In this document: one piece after another, positions 1 to 5,620 of the stretch
Numbering within the stretch: position 1 is the first letter of the stretch
How the letters are laid out: each line of letters begins with the position of its first letter
From: Nitrososphaerota archaeon
Lineage (GTDB): Archaea > Thermoproteota > Nitrososphaeria > Nitrososphaerales > Nitrosopumilaceae
DNA length: 5,940 bases
NCBI GenBank assembly: GCA_002730325.1
Contig: PBZV01000009.1
Location: forward strand, 1-5,940
Reading direction: 5' to 3'
Made by a program: the position numbers and the translations under genes
The notes under the pieces: model-generated
What the model was told of the DNA's origin: nothing
The model's database searches: none
The model's input: only the letters and a program-made list of their open reading frames with translations

Positions 1-212
1 AATACTACTGTAAATGGAACATTACTATCTCCAGTCTCAACTTCAATTTTATTATCTAATGTACCAAAATATGCATCTAAAAATTTTACATCCCCAAAAT
101 CATGATCAAATGGAGAAGCACCAAGAGTTAGAGGTGATGCAGCAAAGGAATCATCAAAAAATATGGGCAATAATCCAATTACAAAAAATATAAACAATAA
201 TTTTAGATTCAT
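1..212 (-). CDS. Exported protein of an ABC operon, N-terminal part (runs off left edge)
   Basis: About 70 residues are visible, starting MNLKLLFIFFVIGLLPIFF. Residues 4-19 form a hydrophobic core after a single Lys, followed by DDSFAAS, which fits a Sec signal peptide cut near A24/A25. The mature part continues with a stretch DAYFGTLDNKIEVETGDSN (46-64) and then PFTVV. This resembles the opening of beta-sandwich domains in archaeal COG1361-type (S-layer-like) extracellular proteins; that match is from memory and is tentative. The ATG overlaps the ATPase stop in an ATGA arrangement, and GGAGGT lies 6 nt ahead, so start and translational coupling look secure. It is the third gene of the operon and probably the extracellular partner of the permease and ATPase, in the place where bacteria would have a MacA-like adaptor. 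It has no recognisable catalytic motif in the visible part. The gene is cut by the window edge. Confidence 0.8.
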   Translation of the reverse strand, partial: MNLKLLFIFFVIGLLPIFFDDSFAASPLTLGASPFDHDFGDVKFLDAYFGTLDNKIEVETGDSNVPFTVV

Positions 213-913
213 ACAATTACCTCCATTTCTGCATGATAATCACCTTCAAAGGATTTTCCATCTTTTATTGTAATGACTTTATCTACATTACCAAAATGTT
301 CTCTATCATGTGTTACAATGATAAATGTTTGATTGAATTTTTTTGCCATTGATTTCATTAATTGGACAATTGTTTCAGAAGTTACAGAATCAAGGTTTCC
401 AGTAGGTTCATCTGCTAAAACAATTGAAGGTTTATTGATCAATCCTCTTGCAATTGCTGCTCTTTGAGCTTGACCTCCTGAAATTTTGTTTGCTCGTTTA
501 TGGATTTGATCTTCAAGTCCAACGGCCTTTAACAAATCTCTAGCATCTTTTTCTATATCTACTTCAGACCCTCCAATTTGTCTAGGTAACAAAATATTTT
601 CCAATACTGTAAGATCACTAAGCAGATTTGAAAATTGGAAGATAAATCCTAATTTTCGATTTCTAAATGAAGAAACTTCATCATCACCAAGTGAGGTAGT
701 ATTTTTCCCATCAATGAAAATTTTACCATCAGTAGGGCGATCTAATAATCCAATCATGTTAAGTAATGTAGATTTTCCAGAACCTGAACTTCCTACAATT
801 AGAACAACTTCTCCTTGTTCAATTGAAAAGGTTACATTATCAAGTGCCTTTACTTTATTGATTCCTTCACCATAAATCTTGGTTAAATTATTAATTTCAA
901 GTACTTTAGACAG
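209..913 (-). CDS. ABC transporter ATP-binding protein, MacB/LolD type (apparent CTG start)
   Basis: ATPase subunit that should power the FtsX-type permease encoded just upstream, acting at the cytoplasmic face of the membrane. With the start at CTG (913-911) it has 234 residues, normal for the LolD/MacB family. All core motifs are present: N-terminal strand KVLEINNLTKIY, Walker A GSSGSGKST (41-49), Q-loop Q93 in GFIFQFSNLL, signature ISGGQAQRA (144-152), Walker B IVLADE (164-169) with catalytic E169, D-loop GNLD (172-175) and H-loop H202 in VTHD. The first in-frame ATG (757) falls after Walker A and would give a dead protein. Between the in-frame stop at 919-917 and that ATG there is no ATG, GTG or TTG, whereas CTG has GGAGG 9 nt upstream and gives the usual length. 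The gene overlaps the permease by 8 nt and the exported protein by 4 nt. Function as a MacB/LolD-like ATPase is firm; the exported substrate is unknown. The CTG start is an inference. Confidence 0.93.
   Translation of the reverse strand: MSKVLEINNLTKIYGEGINKVKALDNVTFSIEQGEVVLIVGSSGSGKSTLLNMIGLLDRPTDGKIFIDGKNTTSLGDDEVSSFRNRKLGFIFQFSNLLSDLTVLENILLPRQIGGSEVDIEKDARDLLKAVGLEDQIHKRANKISGGQAQRAAIARGLINKPSIVLADEPTGNLDSVTSETIVQLMKSMAKKFNQTFIIVTHDREHFGNVDKVITIKDGKSFEGDYHAEMEVIV
219..224 (-). promoter_or_regulatory. Shine-Dalgarno site for the exported protein
   Basis: On the minus strand GGAGGT sits 6 nt before the ATG at 212, inside the last codons of the ATPase gene. It matches the GGAGGTGAT-type complement of the archaeal 16S rRNA 3' end. 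It supports re-initiation at the ATGA overlap. Confidence 0.75.
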
Positions 914-2093
914 TTCTCATAGCCTCCACAGGTAATAGTTTAGTCGCTCTATACGATGGATACAATGATGCAATTATTGCTAAAACAAACGAGGTTAAAG
1001 CAGTTTGAACAATTTTTTCCCAATTGTATGTTACTTCAAGTGGGAGGCTGTTATTGAAGGACATTTTGGTTTCTTTTGCATATACAGTATATCCCAAACC
1101 TGCTGCAGTTCCTACTCCAGCTCCAATTGCTCCAATTATCATTCCTTGAAAAATAAAAATTATTAGAATATCTTTTCGTTTAGCTCCAATTGCTCTCATT
1201 ACACCAATTTCTCTAGTTTTTCCATTTACTAACATCATTTGAATAGTAACAATTGCAAATGCAGAAGACATCATTCCAAAATATCCTATCATGTTGATCA
1301 TTGCAATACCAGATCTAAACCCAGCTAGTTGTTCTTCAGCAGATTCTTCTATTGTTTCTGCAAGAAAACCATCATTTGGAAATGAACGTAAGAAAAATTC
1401 TTTGACTTCTAGTGCTTTAGATGGATCATTCAGTTTTACCATTATTGAACGTGTTTGATCTTCTCTATTTGTCATATCACGTAATGTATCAATATGAATA
1501 ACTGCACTATAATCAAATCCTTGACCACCAGGAGATTTTGCAATTCCAGATACAATGAATCTTTTAGTTTGTTCTTCACCCCACCTGTCAACAATCATAA
1601 CTTTGACATTATCTCCAACTGCTGCTCCTCCAAGATCTTCTGAAACAGAATTTCCTAATACAATTGAATTTCTTGAAAAAACGTAAGTTCCTTCTGCTAC
1701 AGTTTCATGTACAGTTGAAGCTCTTATGTCATTAAACGGATCAACACCAACTACAGGAATTCCAGTTTTTTCAATTTGTTGACCATTTTTTGTTATTTTC
1801 ATTTCTCCCGTTGATGCAAGCCGCGGCGCCGCCGCTTCAACATATGAAATTCTTTCAAACCAACTTACAAGTGATGAATCAGATTTATCGATATAGTCAT
1901 CTTCATTTGTTACGAGAACATCACCATTTCGGTATTCACTGATATCTCTTACAATTGCATCAAACAATCCTTGAAAAATTACAAAATTTACATGAATTAC
2001 TAAAATTCCAATTGTTACAGCTAAAACTGCACCTACCAAACTTCCTTTCTTGTTGAATAGCATTCTTTTAGCTAATCGTAACCTGTAATCCAC
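906..2093 (-). CDS. ABC transporter permease, MacB/FtsX family
   Basis: Membrane subunit of 395 residues with the standard MacB layout. TM1 spans about 18-40; a large extracytoplasmic MacB-type core domain spans about 45-260; three C-terminal TM helices lie near 265-289, 309-336 and 360-380. The cytoplasmic loop KTREIGVMRAIGAKRKDI (292-309) and the closing segment YPSYRATKLLPVEAMR (378-393) are hallmarks of the FtsX fold and its coupling helix. Such permeases do not usually form a channel; they transmit ATP-driven movement to extracellular partners (lipoprotein release, efflux, toxin or peptide export, cell-wall remodelling). The start is GTG at 2093: an in-frame TAA lies upstream with no ATG between, and no SD is visible, so the mRNA is probably leaderless. 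It is the first gene of a three-gene operon and is divergent from the Lrp-type gene. Codons 87-91 form an unusual all-G/C patch. The substrate cannot be told from sequence. Confidence 0.93.
   Translation of the reverse strand: MDYRLRLAKRMLFNKKGSLVGAVLAVTIGILVIHVNFVIFQGLFDAIVRDISEYRNGDVLVTNEDDYIDKSDSSLVSWFERISYVEAAAPRLASTGEMKITKNGQQIEKTGIPVVGVDPFNDIRASTVHETVAEGTYVFSRNSIVLGNSVSEDLGGAAVGDNVKVMIVDRWGEEQTKRFIVSGIAKSPGGQGFDYSAVIHIDTLRDMTNREDQTRSIMVKLNDPSKALEVKEFFLRSFPNDGFLAETIEESAEEQLAGFRSGIAMINMIGYFGMMSSAFAIVTIQMMLVNGKTREIGVMRAIGAKRKDILIIFIFQGMIIGAIGAGVGTAAGLGYTVYAKETKMSFNNSLPLEVTYNWEKIVQTALTSFVLAIIASLYPSYRATKLLPVEAMRTV
923..927 (-). promoter_or_regulatory. Shine-Dalgarno site that points to the CTG start of the ATPase
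   Basis: GGAGG on the minus strand lies 9 nt before the CTG at 913, inside the codons for the permease C-terminus. No other plausible start follows it at a usable distance in the ATPase frame. The nearby ATG at 920 is the in-frame Met of the permease tail (MRTV then stop), not a start for the ATPase. Confidence 0.6.
1820..1835. other. 16-nt all-G/C patch inside the AT-rich permease gene
   Basis: Sixteen consecutive G/C bases sit in a gene that is otherwise A/T rich. They encode A87-A88-A89-P90-R91 with the codons GCG GCG GCG CCG CGG, while the surrounding genes mostly use GCA/GCT, CCA/CCT and AGA. The patch contains a perfect 10-bp palindrome GCGGCGCCGC at 1823-1832. The reading frame is intact through it. 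Confidence 0.8.
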
Positions 2094-2095
2094 AT

Positions 2096-2118
2096 AATAT
2101 AATAAAATGTATTATATT
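2096..2118. repeat. AT-only inverted repeat at the permease start
   Basis: AATATAATA (2096-2104) and TATTATATT (2110-2118) are exact 9-nt inverted copies around a 5-nt spacer. The repeat lies directly before the permease GTG and overlaps its TATA-like box. With only A and T in the arms it may be chance; it could also be part of an operator. Confidence 0.4.
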
Positions 2119-2120
2119 TA
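2111..2120 (-). promoter_or_regulatory. TATA-like box for the ABC operon
   Basis: TAAATATAAT on the minus strand lies about 18-27 nt before the permease GTG. This suits an archaeal TBP site with transcription starting at or very near the start codon (leaderless mRNA). The whole region is AT-rich, so the exact box is uncertain. Confidence 0.45.
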
Positions 2121-2122
2121 AT

Positions 2123-2142
2123 GTATTTGATATATAAGATAC
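2123..2142. repeat. Imperfect 20-bp palindrome in the divergent promoter region
   Basis: GTAT at the left end and ATAC at the right end flank a near-symmetric AT-rich core; 16 of 20 positions match the reverse complement. It lies between the two TATA-like boxes. The length and weak symmetry are like Lrp/AsnC-type sites, but the low complexity limits confidence. Confidence 0.35.
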
Positions 2143-2154
2143 TATTACAGACAA

Positions 2155-2162
2155 TTTTATAT
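2155..2162 (+). promoter_or_regulatory. TATA-like box for the Lrp-type regulator gene
   Basis: TTTTATAT lies about 47-54 nt before the ATG at 2209. A start of transcription about 25 nt downstream would fall near 2185-2190 and leave a short leader that includes the SD at 2198-2204. The box overlaps the left half of the perfect palindrome at 2159-2174. Confidence 0.5.
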
Positions 2163-2174
2163 CTAATTAGATAT
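2159..2174. promoter_or_regulatory. Perfect 16-bp palindrome, candidate operator
   Basis: ATATCTAATTAGATAT is an exact 16-bp palindrome that starts inside the TATA-like box of the regulator gene and covers the region just downstream. A protein bound here would block TBP/TFB. The neighbouring Lrp/AsnC-type gene makes autoregulation a reasonable guess. A run of seven T follows it, but this spot looks like promoter rather than terminator. Confidence 0.5.
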
Positions 2175-2197
2175 TTTTTTATCTTATCGAGGTAGTT

Positions 2198-2204
2198 AAG
2201 GTGA
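2198..2204 (+). promoter_or_regulatory. Ribosome binding site of the Lrp-type gene
   Basis: AAGGTGA lies 4 nt before the ATG at 2209. GGTGA pairs with the TCACC of the archaeal 16S rRNA tail, and the short spacing suits this downstream part of the SD. It sets this start apart from the SD-less starts of the permease and pantoate kinase genes. Confidence 0.6.
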
Positions 2205-2208
2205 CATA

Positions 2209-3111
2209 ATGGACAATTTAGATATGAACATACTCAGTAAATTACTGAATAATTGTAGAGAATCAAATAGGCAAATAGGAATGGAATTGGGAATTTCAGG
2301 GGGTGCAGTTAAAGTAAGAATTCAAAAGATGATTGAAAAAAAGATAATTGAAAAATTTTTCATCACTGTTGAGCCACCAATTTTAGGAAATGGTGTATTG
2401 TATTTTGTCGTATCAGGTGAAGATATCGATGAAATTTTAGAGCAAGTTAGTATGATAGGAGATCCAAATTTTGTTGCACCATGTGTTGGTGGAATAACTG
2501 TTTGTAGTATCGTAATAAAAGATAGTCCTGAAAAAAAGATTGAACTTGCAAATAAACTAATGAAAAATGTTAGAATATTATCTATTTTTGAAGCAGAAAA
2601 TCCAGGATTTAATTCAAATTTAACAAAAACAGATTTAGAGATTTTAGAAGAAATGATTAAAGACCCAAGACAAAAAATTGAAAAAATTTCAAAAAAGATG
2701 AACATGTCAAGTAAGACAATCACAAGATGTATTGAAAAATTACAAAAAAATGATGGAATTAAATTTACACTGATTTATGATCCTAAAAAAATTGATGAGT
2801 TTATTCCATATGCAGTACTTACATGGATTGAGGGTAATTTGAAAGAGACATTAGAAAATATGAATAATGTGTTTTCTAAATCATATTTACAAATTCCATT
2901 TATTGCAAAAAATCAAATTGTTTTGTTTATGTACAGTGAAAATATTTTCAAAATGGATGAATTTACACAAAAAGTGAGATCAATTAAAAATGTGAGATCA
3001 GCTGATTTGTTTATTCCTAAAAAAATTTCATTTTATATTAATTGGTTAGAAAAAGCAATTTTAGATTCTAAAAAATCATCTAAACTACATCTTGCATATC
3101 AAACAAATTAA
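2209..3111 (+). CDS. Duplicated Lrp/AsnC-type transcriptional regulator
   Basis: A 300-residue protein built as two Lrp/AsnC-like halves, about twice the usual 140-160 residues. The first winged helix-turn-helix (about 4-48, LDMNILSKLLNNCRES with recognition helix near SGGAVKVRIQKMIEK) is followed by a RAM-like alpha/beta region (about 60-130). The second (about 139-182, TKTDLEILEEMIKDPR with recognition helix near SSKTITRCIEKLQK) is followed by a second alpha/beta region (about 198-270). It probably binds DNA as a dimer or higher oligomer and may sense a small molecule through the RAM-like domains; the ligand is unknown. The ATG with AAGGTGA ahead is a clear start. It is divergent from the ABC operon and lies 25 nt before the Nudix gene, with which it may share a transcript. 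The domain reading is from sequence pattern; target genes are inferred from position only. Lysine and poly-A codon runs are frequent but the frame is intact. Confidence 0.85.
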   Translation: MDNLDMNILSKLLNNCRESNRQIGMELGISGGAVKVRIQKMIEKKIIEKFFITVEPPILGNGVLYFVVSGEDIDEILEQVSMIGDPNFVAPCVGGITVCSIVIKDSPEKKIELANKLMKNVRILSIFEAENPGFNSNLTKTDLEILEEMIKDPRQKIEKISKKMNMSSKTITRCIEKLQKNDGIKFTLIYDPKKIDEFIPYAVLTWIEGNLKETLENMNNVFSKSYLQIPFIAKNQIVLFMYSENIFKMDEFTQKVRSIKNVRSADLFIPKKISFYINWLEKAILDSKKSSKLHLAYQTN

Positions 3112-3136
3112 ATAATAATAATTTTTGAGATTGTAT

Positions 3137-3652
3137 GTGAAGAAGAAGAAAATCTATGAAGGAAAAATTTTAGGTCTTAGTGTTTATGAAGGGAAGATAG
3201 AAGGAAGAAAAGTAAAGCGAGAAATGATAGAGCATCGTGGCGCTGCAGCAATGCTTGCTTTTGATGAAGAAGGAAAAGTAATTCTTGTTAAACAACATAG
3301 ATTTCCTCATGGTTATGTTTTGGAAATTCCTGCAGGAACATTAGAAAAAAAGGAAAAACCGATTAAATGTGCATTTAGAGAACTTGAAGAAGAAACTGGA
3401 TACGGAGCAAAAAAAATGACTCCATTAATTACGTATTATCCGTCAATTGGGTATAACGCAGAGGTAATTCATTGTTTTGTAGCCTCAGGACTAAAAAAAA
3501 TTGCAGATTTGAAACTTGATGAAGATGAAATTTTATCAGTTGTAAAAATGGATATGCAGAAATTATTAAAGATGATCAAGTCTGGAAAAATACAAGATTC
3601 AAAAACAATTTGTGCGGTTTTAACATATGCATCTAAAAAGAAACTATACTAA
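3137..3652 (+). CDS. Nudix hydrolase, ADP-ribose pyrophosphatase type
   Basis: Likely hydrolyses ADP-ribose or a related nucleoside diphosphate sugar to AMP plus a sugar phosphate, with Mg2+, in the cytoplasm. From the GTG start it has 171 residues. A complete Nudix box runs from G67 to Y89: G, five residues, E73, seven residues, then RELEEETGY with metal-binding glutamates in REXXEE (81-86). It is preceded by EIPAG (63-67), typical of the ADP-ribose pyrophosphatase branch, and followed by YYPSIGY with a Pro about 13 residues past the box, which in this family goes with ADP-sugar preference. The N-terminal [13 protein letters not shown] and the HRGAAAML strand also fit. GTG at 3137 is chosen because family members begin close to the KIYEGK strand; TTG at 3125 or 3131 would add 4 or 2 residues. 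No good SD is seen. It lies just behind the Lrp-type gene, and its stop directly abuts the stop of the opposite gene. Confidence 0.9.
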   Translation: MKKKKIYEGKILGLSVYEGKIEGRKVKREMIEHRGAAAMLAFDEEGKVILVKQHRFPHGYVLEIPAGTLEKKEKPIKCAFRELEEETGYGAKKMTPLITYYPSIGYNAEVIHCFVASGLKKIADLKLDEDEILSVVKMDMQKLLKMIKSGKIQDSKTICAVLTYASKKKLY

Positions 3653-4633
3653 TTATTTATTGTAGATAGGCTTTACAAGATCTGCAACATCTGCCCAAGA
3701 TTGAGCAATTCTTTCAAACATATACACCATATCAAGAAAAGTTATGGGGATTTCTTTTTTATTTCCTAAAGTTGTTTTAAGAAAATTAAGATTTTCTTCA
3801 TATTGTTTATGTAAAGAAATTGCTTCAATTGCTAATAATCTATCAGGTTTTGTAAATGCATTAATTGATTTTTCTGCAATTTTGTTAAAATCTTTAACTA
3901 CATTAAAGATTTTTTTAGATAAAGTTTTTGACAAAGATGAATTATTAATAAAATTTGAAAGTTCAACTATGGAATCACCTGCATTTTCAAGAAGATTAGC
4001 TGCAACTCTATAATCAAGAACGTCAATATTTTCTAAATTAAATACATTAGCTAGTTTTCTATCAACAAGAGTACTACGAATTAGACGAACAAGTAAAAAA
4101 TATTGTCTGTTCACCTCAACATCCCTATTTGACAAAGTTTGCAAAGTGGATTTATCATCTAAAATTAATCCATTTGATGTATCACTATACATTCCAAGTG
4201 CAATAGAACTCATTCTTTTGAGAATTTTTTCGGGATTAAGGGTTGCAGTATCTAAAAGGAATTGCATGTTGATGCGAGATGCATCTTCTTCAATTATTTC
4301 CATTCCAACTAATCTCCTCATAGAATTACGAATTTTCTCTCTGTCTTCTCCAGGAATTGTTGATTTAGAATTAATTTGGATTATATCAAATCCTAAAAGA
4401 TATGCCCCAGTAATGTCAGCTACGATGTTTTCCTCTTTTGGAAGAGGGTAAGAAATTTCAAGTTCTTTTGTTGGTCTAATTTCTTTATTTGCTGAAATCG
4501 AGATTGTGTCCTGACCAGTTTCAATTTCAACTTGACTACTTTTGTCTAGATTATTTGCATCAACCCATTCTTTTGGCAATGATACAAGAAGACTACTTCC
4601 AATTCTTTGTAGGCGTCGAACAAATTTAGTCAA
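3653..4633 (-). CDS. AbrB-PhoU fusion regulator (PhoU-domain protein)
   Basis: A 326-residue protein with two parts. Residues 1-50 form an AbrB/SpoVT-type swapped-hairpin DNA-binding domain (VRRLQRIGSSLLVSLPKEWV, then LDKSSQVEIE). Residues from about 130 to 325 are helical and PhoU-like, with acidic helix motifs such as LENAGDSIVEL (214-224) and FERIAQSWADVADL (306-319) that in PhoU proteins bind metal clusters. This fusion is common in archaea and is thought to link phosphate (or another signal) to transcription; no pst phosphate transporter genes are present here, so the signal is open. The start is TTG at 4633: an in-frame TAG lies two codons upstream, and the AbrB domain begins at once. 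No SD is seen, so translation is probably leaderless or from a very short leader. It is divergent from the pantoate kinase gene and ends flush against the Nudix gene. The domain call is firm, the biological target unknown. Confidence 0.88.
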   Translation of the reverse strand: MTKFVRRLQRIGSSLLVSLPKEWVDANNLDKSSQVEIETGQDTISISANKEIRPTKELEISYPLPKEENIVADITGAYLLGFDIIQINSKSTIPGEDREKIRNSMRRLVGMEIIEEDASRINMQFLLDTATLNPEKILKRMSSIALGMYSDTSNGLILDDKSTLQTLSNRDVEVNRQYFLLVRLIRSTLVDRKLANVFNLENIDVLDYRVAANLLENAGDSIVELSNFINNSSLSKTLSKKIFNVVKDFNKIAEKSINAFTKPDRLLAIEAISLHKQYEENLNFLKTTLGNKKEIPITFLDMVYMFERIAQSWADVADLVKPIYNK

Positions 4634-4665
4634 TTTATACTAATTTAATTAATTTAATCCATATT

Positions 4666-4675
4666 CTTATATTTT
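4666..4675. promoter_or_regulatory. Two-way TATA-like element between the PhoU-type regulator and pantoate kinase
   Basis: CTTATATTTT on the plus strand lies 24-33 nt before the ATG at 4699, the right place for a leaderless pantoate kinase mRNA; no SD is present in AACTCAAATTA. On the minus strand the same bases read AAAATATAAG and could serve the regulator with a leader of about 10 nt; ATTAAATT nearer its TTG is an alternative. The 65-bp region also holds a perfect 10-bp palindrome AGTTTAAACT at 4682-4691, between this box and the kinase ATG. Confidence 0.5.
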
Positions 4676-4698
4676 GTGTTTAGTTTAAACTCAAATTA

Positions 4699-5610
4699 AT
4701 GGAAGCAACGGCATTCTGTCCAGCACACATTACAGGATTTTTCAAGGCTCATTTAGATGATAATCAAAATAATTTAGAAAACTTAGGTTCGATGGGGGCA
4801 GGCTTTTCAATAAAACAAGGGGTAACTACCAAAGTCAAAGTCAGTGAAAAAAATGGTCAAGAAACTAATTTTAAAATTATAACAAAAGGGTATCAACCAG
4901 ATAAAACAAATATTTCAGAATACGTATTAAATGAATTTTTAAAATTTGGTGAATTTTCAACTAAGTTTTTTGACATACAACATGAAATATCAATTCCAGT
5001 TGGATATGGATTAGGTTCTAGTAGTGCAGTTGCATTATCGTTATCATTTGCATTAGATCAAGCACTTGATACAAAATTAGATAAAACAATGATTGGACAA
5101 ATTGCACATAATGCAGAAGTAAATTGTAAAACAGGATTAGGGGATGTCCTAGCATCATTTCATGGAGGTTTTGAAATTCGTGTTAAACCAGGTGCTCCTG
5201 GAATTGGAAGTGTAGAAAAGATCACAATAGATAAAATATCAATTATTATGATTTGTTTTTCTCCTATCTCTACAAATAAATTCATCAAAGAACGTTTACC
5301 TCAGATTAATGGTCTTGGTGGAAAAATGGTAAACAGATTATTAGAATCAAGAAATATAGAACATTTTCAAGACATGTCTTTAGAATTTGCAAAATATGTA
5401 GATGTAATGACACCAAGAATGCAAAAATTAGTAGAAGAGTTATCAAAAAATAATGTCAAATGTGGAATTGCACTTTTTGGAGAAACAGTTTTTTCAATGA
5501 TTTCAAAAAAAGATGAAGATAGAGTAATAGAAATTTTACAAAAATATCCAGATGGCATAATTATAAAATCAGAATTAGACAATAATGGTGCAAGAGTTCT
5601 CAATAATTAA
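4699..5610 (+). CDS. Pantoate kinase (PoK), GHMP kinase family
   Basis: Phosphorylates pantoate to 4-phosphopantoate with ATP, the first of the two archaea-specific steps in coenzyme A synthesis, in the cytoplasm. The 303-residue length fits the family. The N-terminus EATAFCPAHITGFF is the form of GHMP motif 1 seen in archaeal pantoate kinases. Motif 2, the phosphate-binding loop, is PVGYGLGSSSA (100-110). GLGDVLASFHGGF (146-158) is a further conserved block, and motif 3 is near CGIALFGETVFSMI (255-268). The next gene encodes the enzyme that uses its product, which supports PoK over other GHMP kinases such as mevalonate or homoserine kinase. ATG at 4699 has a TATA-like box 24-33 nt upstream and no SD, so a leaderless mRNA is likely. 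It is divergent from the AbrB-PhoU gene, which could regulate it, but that is only positional. Confidence 0.92.
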   Translation: MEATAFCPAHITGFFKAHLDDNQNNLENLGSMGAGFSIKQGVTTKVKVSEKNGQETNFKIITKGYQPDKTNISEYVLNEFLKFGEFSTKFFDIQHEISIPVGYGLGSSSAVALSLSFALDQALDTKLDKTMIGQIAHNAEVNCKTGLGDVLASFHGGFEIRVKPGAPGIGSVEKITIDKISIIMICFSPISTNKFIKERLPQINGLGGKMVNRLLESRNIEHFQDMSLEFAKYVDVMTPRMQKLVEELSKNNVKCGIALFGETVFSMISKKDEDRVIEILQKYPDGIIIKSELDNNGARVLNN

Positions 5611-5620
5611 CTGAAATTAT

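Noticed and set aside
209..757. ATPase gene starting at the ATG at 757
   Set aside because: This would delete Walker A (GSSGSGKST), which is encoded in frame just upstream; the frame stays open back to 917.
2088..2096. ATG at 2096 as an alternative permease start
   Set aside because: It is in another frame and meets a stop after seven codons; the permease frame begins with GTG at 2093.
2159..2181. Palindrome followed by seven T, like an intrinsic terminator
   Set aside because: No plus-strand gene ends upstream, the stem would be almost all A-U, and the site overlaps the TATA-like box of the regulator gene, so a promoter or operator role is more likely.
2322..2723. Open frame antisense to the Lrp-type gene
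   Set aside because: Its product is low-complexity hydrophobic and it lies wholly inside a well-supported gene with clear HTH domains, so it is a shadow.
3744..4451. Two open frames antisense to the AbrB-PhoU gene (3744-4013 and 4146-4451)
   Set aside because: Neither has a recognisable domain, promoter or SD, and the opposite strand encodes an intact protein through both.
5367..5603. Open frame antisense to the end of the pantoate kinase gene
   Set aside because: It lies within conserved kinase sequence and has no independent support.
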